From Pelagophyceae sp. CCMP2097 (lineage: Eukaryota; Sar; Pelagophyceae), in assembly GCA_026770575.1 (NCBI GenBank), contig MU657420.1, forward strand, positions 57,897 through 70,501: DNA of 12,605 bases, read 5' to 3'. This document shows, piece after piece, positions 6,766-12,605 of the stretch. The notes under the pieces are model-generated. The model worked only from the letters and a program-made list of their open reading frames with translations. It did not search any database and was not told the DNA's origin. Position 1 is the stretch's first letter; every line of letters starts with the position of its first letter. Made by a program: the position numbers and the translations under genes.

Positions 6766-9700
6766 ATGGCGCAGCCGCTGTACGACTTTGAGTACGCCGA
6801 CGACGCCGCCCAGGACCGCGTCGTCGAGCTCTCGCGCGCGCTCGCCGCCGAGCGCGCGCGCGGCGCCGCGCAGGAGCGGCGCCACGAGGCTCAGTCCACG
6901 GCCGCGCTCGCGCTGCTCCAGAAGCGCGACGCTGACGTCGCGCGCCTCGGCGCCGCGGCGCGCGCCGCCGCCGCCGCCGCGCAGCAGCAGCACCGGGCCG
7001 CCGACGCATCGCTCCGGGCGGCAGAGGCGGCGCGCCGCGACGAACACTCCGCCGCAGAGGTTGCACAGCTGCGCGCGACGGTCGCGGCACAGCAGCTCCG
7101 CCTCGACGCGCCGCCCGAGGACCGCCTCGCCGCGCCGCCCGACGTCCACTGCACCGCGCCCGAGGACCGACGCGCCTCGCCACCCGAGGAACGCCTCGCC
7201 GCGCCGCCCGAGGACCGCCGTGGCGCCGACGGACCGCGGCCGCGCCGCGCGCCCGACACGCTGCGCGGGGCGGTCGTCGCTGCGCCTCCGCCGTCGCCGC
7301 CCGCGCGGCCCGCGGACAACGACGCGCACGAGCTCCGCTTGGCGCTCGGCGAGGCCCTGCGCGCCGACGGCGAAGAGACGAAGCGCCAGGGCGACGCCGC
7401 GCGCGCGCGGGTGCGCCGCTCGCACGCGCTACCCGGCTCGCGCGAGGCCGCAGACTAGGCGGCCGCGGAGGTTTCTTCGGCGCGGCGGAGCGTCGATGTG
7501 GCCTACGGCGAAGTCGCGGCGCTCCGCGGCGCGGCCCACGGCGCGTGCTCCGCCGCCCTCGTCCGCTGCCTAACGGCGCGCGCACAGGCATGCGCACTCG
7601 CATCGGCGCGCTCGGCGACCGCCTGAAAAAGTCCGCCGACGCATACGCTGCCGCCGACGCGGAGCTCCAGGCGCTCCGGCTGAGCCACGCGTGAGTCCGT
7701 CGGCCCCTCCAGGCGCGTCTCCGACGGCGCGCGTCCGTAGGCGCTTCGTCGACGAGCTCCGCGCGGCGCACTCGAGCGCACTCACGGCGCAGCGCGCGAC
7801 GTTCGACGCCGAGCTCCAGGCCGAGCGCGCCGCCGTCGACCGCGACTGCGCCGCGCGCGAGCGCGCGCACGAGGTCCGTCCGCCGCCGCGCCGCGCCGAC
7901 GCCGACGGCGCGCCGCCAGGCGGCGCTGCACGACGCCGCCGCGGACCGCTCGGCGGCGGCCGCCGCCGCCGTGGACAAGGGCCGCGAGGCGCTGGCGGCG
8001 GCGCGGGCGGCGCACGACCGCGCCGCGGCGGCGCGCAACCTCGACCACGAACGGTCTAACAACGCCATGCGCCTCGACCTTCAGAGCCGCGCGCCGCGGC
8101 GCCCGCGCCGATCTGGCGCCACTTACAAGGCGCGGCAACGCTGCAGTGCGACTGTAGGCACTGCCGAGCTGGAGCAGCTCCGGCAGCGCGCGTCCGAGGA
8201 CGCGAGGACGCCCGCGCGCGCCACGCGCGCGCAGCGCGGCGCCGGCCCGTCGGCGCCGTCGAAGCTCGACAGTGCGCCCGAGGACCGACGCGCGGACGGC
8301 TCGTCGTCGTCATCGTCGCCGCTCACGACGGCGTCGCCGTTGACGATCGACGCCTCGCTCGACCGCCGGACTCCGGTGGACGACGACGAGGTGCGCCGCG
8401 CGACTCCCTGGAGACAGCGCGTCCCGGACGTGCTCACTCAGGCGGGGAGCCGCCATTGCGCCGGCGACGAGGACCCGAGCCCCGCCGCTGCGCGGGAGCC
8501 GCAGCGCCACGCGGCCGTCGACCGGGGCCTCGCGGCGCGGCGCGGCGCGGCGCCGGCGGGCGCGCCCGCGGCAAGCCCAGGTCGCCAGCAGGGCAGGCCC
8601 GACGCTGCCGGGAGGAAGGTGACGGAGCTCGAAGACATCAAGCAGCGCCTCGCGGCGCGCGCCGAGGCACACGCGATGCCGCGCATCCCCGACGACGACC
8701 GTTCGGCCGCGTTGGCGGCGGCGCGGCGCGACGCCGAGCTCTCCGCGGCGGCGGCGGCGCGCGCGGGCGCCGACCTCGAGCGGGCGCACGGCGATCTGGC
8801 CGAGGCGCAGGCCGCAGGCGCCGCGGCGGCGCGCGACGCCGGAGCGCTGCGCGCGGCGCAGGAGACGCTCCGGCGCGACGCGGCGGCCGCGCGCTCCGAC
8901 GCCGACGCCGCGCGCGCCGACGCGGCGGCGCGCGCCGAGCGGCTGGCGGACGCCGAGGCCGACCTCGCCGCGGCGCGCGCCGACCTGGCGGCGGCGCGGG
9001 CCGGCCTCGCCCGGGTCGCTGCCGACCTCGACGTCTCCCGCGGCGGTCGCGGCCACGGCGGCGGCGGCCTCTTCGATGGTGGCCTCGTCGTCGTCGGTGG
9101 CGCTTCGGAGCCGCCGGTGTGGCCCGCGGCGGTGCCGCGCGACGCGCTTGCGGCGCACGCGGAGCTCCTCGACTCGGACCGGCGGCTGCGGGCACAGCGC
9201 GAGGCGCTTCGCGTGTCGCAGGACGCGCTCTGCGATTCTCAGGACGCGCTCCGCGTCTCGGAGGACGCGCTCCGCGCCGCGCGCGCGGCGACCGCACACG
9301 CCGAGGCGCGCGGCGACGTAGCGCGGCGCGGCGGCGCGGCGGACCGGGCCGCCGAGGCGCCCGCGCGCGCGGCGCTCGCCGCGCTCGTCGCGGCGCACGC
9401 GGCCGTCGTCGCCGAGCTCCGCGGCGACCTGCGGGCCGCGCTCGAAGCCAACGCCGCGCTTGCGGCAGCCCCGCGCCTCGAGGCCGAGCCCGGCGCGCTG
9501 CGGCTCAAGGGCGCGACTTCGCACGTCGCCGCACGGGGCGCAATCGCCTCGCCTGGCGACGCCGACGCCGGCCGCCAGCTCCGCGCCGCGCACGCCGCCG
9601 CGGACCGCCTCACGGCGGAACTCGAGGTGTCGCGCGGCGCGCGACGCGCGACCGACGATGCGCTCGCGCGCGCGCTGCACCAAGTCGCCGAGGCGCGGGC

Positions 9701-12053
9701 GCAGGCCGCCCGCGTGGCGCCGCAGACCGCGGCGGTGCCGCCGACTGCCGCGCTCGACGGCGGCGGCTCGCTGGTGTCACAGCTTGAGTCGCAGCTCCAG
9801 CGCGACGTCGCCTCGGCGACGCGCCGCGCCGCGGTGCTCGAAGCGGAGCTTGAGCAGACGCGCGCGCAGCTGCTGCAGCGGCCCTCGGCTTGCCGCGACT
9901 CGGCGTTCGACCACGTCCGCGCGCGGGGCGCGCCCGAGGGCGACGGCGACGAAGCGGCGCTTTTCGACTCCGCGGAGCGCGAGCTCGCGGCGCTCGACGC
10001 GCGCGACGCCGCGCTCCACGCCGAGCTCGACCGCCGCCGCAGCCGCGAGGCGGCGCTCGAGCGTGACCTCGCCAAGATGGCCGCACGCGACGCAACGCTC
10101 CAGGCCGAGCTTCTGCGTCCCGGCGAGCGGGGTGGAGTCCGCTGTCGAGAAAGCCGCGCTCGGGCGGCACGACGCGCACCGCTAGGCGCGGCTCAAGGAC
10201 ACTGCGGCGGCCGTGGCGCCGGGCGGCTCGTCGGTGCGCCACCTTGCGGTGAGCGTCCTGCATCGGCTGACGACGGCTTTCTCGCTCGCCGACGAGGCGC
10301 CGCGCGGCGCCGACGTTTCGGCAATCGCGGCCGGGGCCGACGCGCTCCTCGACGCGCTCGACGATGGCGCGGCGCGGCGCGAGCGGTCCGACGTCGTCGA
10401 GCGCGCTCCGGCGCCGGAGGATTGGTCGCCGCGCCCCGCTCGGGGCGCTCGCCTCGACGCTCGCAGCCCCCGCGACGCTAAAGTCCTTAGGCGCCTGACT
10501 ACGGAGCTCGTCGCGGCGCGCGACGCGCTGGCGCGGGCGCGCGACGAGCTGGGTCGCGCAGATGCGCTGGCGCTGGCTCGCGCGGCCGACGCCGCGGCGG
10601 ACGCGCGACGGGCCTCGGACGAGCGCGCGGCCGAGGCGGCGGCGCGCTTCACGGCGCAGGGCGCGGAGATGCGCGGCCGCTCCGATGCGGCGCTGGCGCG
10701 CGCGGCCGCCGACGCGGCCGCGTGCCGCGACGACGCGGCGGCGTGCCGCGGAGAGGTGGCGTCGATGCGGCGCGCGGCGTCAGACGCGGCAGCGCGCGAG
10801 GCCAAGGCGGCGCACGCGGTGCGGCAGCTCGAGGCCTGCGTCGAGCGCCTCGGGGGCGAGCTGCGCAAGGCCGAGGATGGCCGTGCCGCCGTCGCGGAGC
10901 GGCACCGGCACGACTTTGCGCGCGCCGCCGGCGAGACCAAGGCCGCCGCCGCCGAGGCGAAGAGGCGCGCCGCCACCGGCGCCGCGCACAAGGTGGCCGA
11001 AGCCGAGTGGCGGGCGAAATGCGGCGCCGCCGAGCTGCGCGCCGCCGAGGCGCAGGACCGCGCCAAGCGCCTCGCCGCGCGTGCGCACGCGCTGCAGCAG
11101 ACGCAGGCGGCGCTGGCCGCCGCCCCGACGGACGCGACGGCGAGCCGCGATGCGGCCGACGAAGCCGGCGCCGACGCGGGCGCCGAGGGCCGGCGGCAGG
11201 ACCGCGCGTCGCACGAGCGCTTTGTGGCGCTGCGGCGGCGCGTCTCCGACGCCGAGGCGCGCGGCGCCGCGGCCGACGCGCTGCGCGCGGACGCGGAGCG
11301 GCAACGCAGGGCGGCGCGCGCCTCCGCCGCGCGCAAAGAGGTCTCGGTGCGGCTGCTGCGCGCGCGCCTCGACCGCGCTGAGGCCGACGCCGAGGCGTGC
11401 CGCGCGGCCGCGGTGGAGTGGCGCCGCGACGCGCACGCGCGCCTCGAAACCATGCGCAGCGCCGCCAAGAGCGACGGCAACACGCTCGGTCAGTCGCTCC
11501 CTCATTGCGACGGCCGCGTCGTCGGCGCGCGCTCCGGCGGACGCTTTGCGGCGCAGGCCTCGAGCGCGAACACGCGCTCATGGTCGAGGCGCGGCTCGGG
11601 CGCGTCTCGGCGGTGCTCCGGCAGCTCGCGCGCGAGTTTGCGCAGGGCCTCGAGCGCGCGGCGCTCCGGCGGCAGCACGCGGCCGACGGGCCCGCGCGCG
11701 GGGCGGCGTCGTCAATGTCGGGCCTCGTCGCCGCGTCGATGCTCGACATGTCGCCGCCCGAGATCGCGCTCCTTCTCGCGACGCTCGACGACGACGACGA
11801 CGACGACGGGTCGCGGCGCCGCGTTTCGGCGCCGTCGCCGTCGCCGCTCGAGGCCGAAGTGGCCGCCGCGCTCGGCGCCGTGCCCGTCGACGAGCGGGCG
11901 CTCGTCGAGGCCTTCCGCGCCCTCGTCGAGGCGCGCCTCGACCACGAGCGGTCCCTCGCCTTTGCCCTCGCCAAGAGGGCCGCCGCCCAGACCTCGGCCT
12001 CGTCGGACAGACTCGTCGCGACGTCGTTCGACGCCGTGCTTAACAGAGAGTGA
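6766..12053 (+). CDS. Giant Ala/Arg-rich coiled-coil protein, seven exons
   Basis: The proposed exons are 6766-7410, 7459-7560, 7632-7690, 7741-7873, 7920-10136, 10186-11488 and 11557-12053, summing to 4,956 nt (1,651 residues plus TGA). All junctions keep frame. The start is the first ATG of the frame, with MAQPLYDFEYADD. Almost the whole length is charged, Ala-rich helix with Leu/Ala heptads (RVVELSRALAAERARG, AELEQLRQRASEDA, AALERDLAKMAARDATLQAEL), without membrane segments or a recognisable catalytic domain. Breaks in the coil are a Pro-Glu-Asp repeat (7108-7224), Ser/Asp-rich linkers (around 8270-8390) and a seven-Asp run near the C-terminus. Long coiled coils of this sort are usual in cytoskeletal, centrosomal or ciliary scaffolds, but no family is identified. 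The second intron has an alternative (GC-AG 7541-7587, about 1,659 residues). A further in-frame intron at 8391-8441 is possible. Reverse-strand open frames here are composition shadows. Confidence 0.7.
7108..7224 (+). repeat. 8-residue APPEDRLA repeats in the coiled-coil protein
   Basis: Five tandem units at 7108, 7132, 7156, 7177 and 7201 encode APPEDRLA, APPDVHCT, APEDRRA, SPPEERLA and APPEDRRG (24-bp units, one of 21 bp). They form a Pro/acidic/basic hinge between two helical regions. Confidence 0.8.
7411..7458 (+). other. Intron 1, 48 nt, GT-AG
   Basis: The donor is GTGCGCCGC and the acceptor GCAGACTAG; phase 0. The acceptor TAG is the only in-frame stop here, and removing the intron joins two helical segments in the same frame. 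Confidence 0.6.
7541..7631 (+). other. Intron 2 region, boundaries uncertain
   Basis: A CTAAC branch-point-like motif sits at 7570-7574, 13 nt before an AG at 7586-7587. Frame logic allows two solutions: GT-AG 7561-7631 (71 nt), or GC-AG 7541-7587 (47 nt, the size of the other introns). The second keeps the coding-like stretch 7588-7631 (GALGDRLKK). The more obvious GT at 7545 gives the wrong frame. Confidence 0.5.
7691..7740 (+). other. Intron 3, 50 nt, GT-AG
   Basis: It has a textbook donor GTGAGT and acceptor GTAG, phase 2. It joins LRLSHA to RFVDELRAAH, continuing the helix and moving from one frame to the next. Confidence 0.75.
7874..7919 (+). other. Intron 4, 46 nt, GT-AG
   Basis: The donor is GTCCGT and the acceptor GCCAG, phase 0. 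It joins ARERAHE to AALHDAAADRS. Without it the frame drifts into an Arg/Pro-rich reading. Confidence 0.7.
8391..8441 (+). other. Possible extra intron, 51 nt, in frame
   Basis: The donor GTGCGCCGC is identical to that of intron 1 and the acceptor is CACTCAG. Its length is a multiple of three and it contains no stop, so the sequence alone cannot decide whether it is spliced. Confidence 0.35.
9201..9284 (+). repeat. Four 21-bp units encoding perfect heptads
   Basis: Units at 9201, 9222, 9243 and 9264 encode EALRVSQ, DALCDSQ, DALRVSE and DALRAAR, placing Leu every seventh residue. This is a direct tandem heptad duplication, consistent with coiled-coil growth by short tandem repeats. Confidence 0.85.
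10137..10185 (+). other. Intron 5, 49 nt, GT-AG
   Basis: The donor is GTCCGC and the acceptor CGCTAG, phase 0. It explains both the frame change near 10135 and the in-frame TAG at 10183, joining LLRPGERGG to ARLKDTAAAV. Confidence 0.65.
11489..11556 (+). other. Intron 6, 68 nt, GT-AG
   Basis: The donor is GTCAGT and the acceptor GCGCAG, phase 1. It is the only nearby GT in the required phase. It joins KSDGNTLG to LEREHALMVEARL. Confidence 0.65.
11787..11807 (+). repeat. (GAC)7 trinucleotide run, seven Asp
   Basis: Seven consecutive GAC codons form an acidic tract in the last exon of the coiled-coil gene. It is a candidate site of length variation. Confidence 0.9.
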
Positions 12054-12436
12054 AAACCGCCCCTGTCCCGGCGCACCGGGCTCCGGGGGAGCGCGCGCAC
12101 CGTCCCCGAGTCCCCGACTAAAATCGACTCAGCTCATGTCATGAGGCATGAGGTGTTTTATAATGCGAGCTAAAATCCATGAGCACCTCACCAACGGACC
12201 TAATAGTTTTAATAAAACTTTGAGACGAAACTTGAATGTTCTATAGTAACTGTTTCGGATGATGTTCCATAGGGGTCGCCTGGCTTCGGAGCTGGTGGAT
12301 AGGAAGAGGTGAGTCGGTCGTGGGCAAGGGAACAATTGTAGTTTGGAGGGGTCCCGTGGAGGGCGATCGTTGACGAGCGATGGAAGGCGTTTAGAATCTA
12401 CGTCAGGGTTGGTTGTAATCTTTGTCAGACCGTTTG
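12054..12436 (+). other. 3' flank of the coiled-coil gene, with possible AATAAA signal
   Basis: No gene is seen in these roughly 380 bases. A short inverted repeat CTCATG...CATGAG lies near 12133-12152, and AATAAA is at 12211-12216, about 160 nt after the stop, in an AT-rich patch that is plausible as a polyadenylation region. Confidence 0.4.
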
Positions 12437-12605
12437 ATGGGCTGCGATGCCACTCGGACTTGTGGCGTCACGACTTGGGTGGCGTCCGTTGCGCGCGCGC
12501 CGCGACCGGCTCAAAGAATTGTCCTCGTCGCGTTGTCCCTGGTACTACTGCCCCGCGGCGACGACCCCAGTGGCGAAGGCCCGTCCGCCGGCACCGGACT
12601 GTCTC
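12437..12605 (+). CDS. Partial open frame with hydrophobic N-terminal segment, runs off the edge
   Basis: From ATG 12437 a frame of 56 codons stays open to the window end. It starts MGCDATRTCGV, then has a basic stretch (ARAPRPAQR), a hydrophobic run IVLVALSLVLL and a polar Gly/Asp/Ser-rich part (GDDPSGEG). This is the layout of a signal peptide or signal anchor. Third codon positions are fairly GC-rich from about 12470 on. The length is too short to assign a family. It could be a chance frame, or the first exon of a secreted or organelle-targeted protein on the same strand as the coiled-coil gene. Confidence 0.35.
   Translation, partial: MGCDATRTCGVTTWVASVARAPRPAQRIVLVALSLVLLPRGDDPSGEGPSAGTGLS

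Noticed and set aside
8310..9683. Long minus-strand open frames within the coiled-coil gene
   Set aside because: They are Arg/Gly-rich shadows of a very GC-rich coding strand; the + strand reading gives continuous heptads and consistent intron phases.
10132..10185. Frameshift plus nonsense mutation (pseudogene) in the coiled-coil gene
   Set aside because: A 49-nt GT-AG intron at 10137-10185 removes both at once and restores the frame, as do similar introns elsewhere in the gene.

Overview
The window looks like nuclear DNA from a GC-rich eukaryote, most likely a microalga or similar protist; this is inferred from base composition and gene structure, not from a recognised marker. The evidence is a large gene interrupted by very short GT-AG introns (about 46-71 nt), eukaryotic-type tRNA-like genes without encoded CCA, a Ty1/copia retrotransposon remnant and a hAT-like miniature element. 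Nothing indicates bacterial operons, phage or CRISPR.

Left part (1-3800): a decayed Ty1/copia polyprotein on the + strand. The end of the integrase region (3-261) and the reverse transcriptase/RNase H region (669-2673) are separated by a 407-bp hAT-like non-autonomous element (262-668). It has 14-bp perfect terminal inverted repeats and is flanked by an 8-bp direct repeat. Subtracting the element plus one copy of the duplication (415 bp) puts the two coding pieces in the same frame, so the insertion appears to have split a once continuous polyprotein. A stop codon at 2674 ends the RNase H reading. A 69-bp-period minisatellite of 12 clear units (2835-3642), with one diverged unit before it, follows and leads into a G/C-homopurine-homopyrimidine tract with G-quadruplex potential (3697-3782).

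Middle part (3860-6765): a minus-strand hypothetical gene with a Cys-rich, zinc-binding-like N-terminal half (about 5205 to 4081) seems to carry two compensating frameshifts. Next comes a non-coding stretch with a cluster of roughly helically spaced (A/G)AGTG motifs ending in a 22-bp perfect palindrome, then two minus-strand tRNA-like genes (Leu-AAG-like, then Arg-GCG) only 4 nt apart with one T-run terminator, and a small foldback repeat (6339-6507).

Right part (6766-12053): one long gene, read here as seven exons encoding an Ala/Arg/Glu-rich coiled-coil protein of about 1,650 residues. The apparent stops and frame changes along it are explained by short introns, several of whose acceptors create the stop (TAG). 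After its 3' flank, an open frame with a hydrophobic N-terminal segment (12437-12605) runs off the right edge.

I see no multi-gene system acting together. The most informative structure is the nested transposon (hAT-like element in copia) and the micro-intron architecture of the coiled-coil gene.
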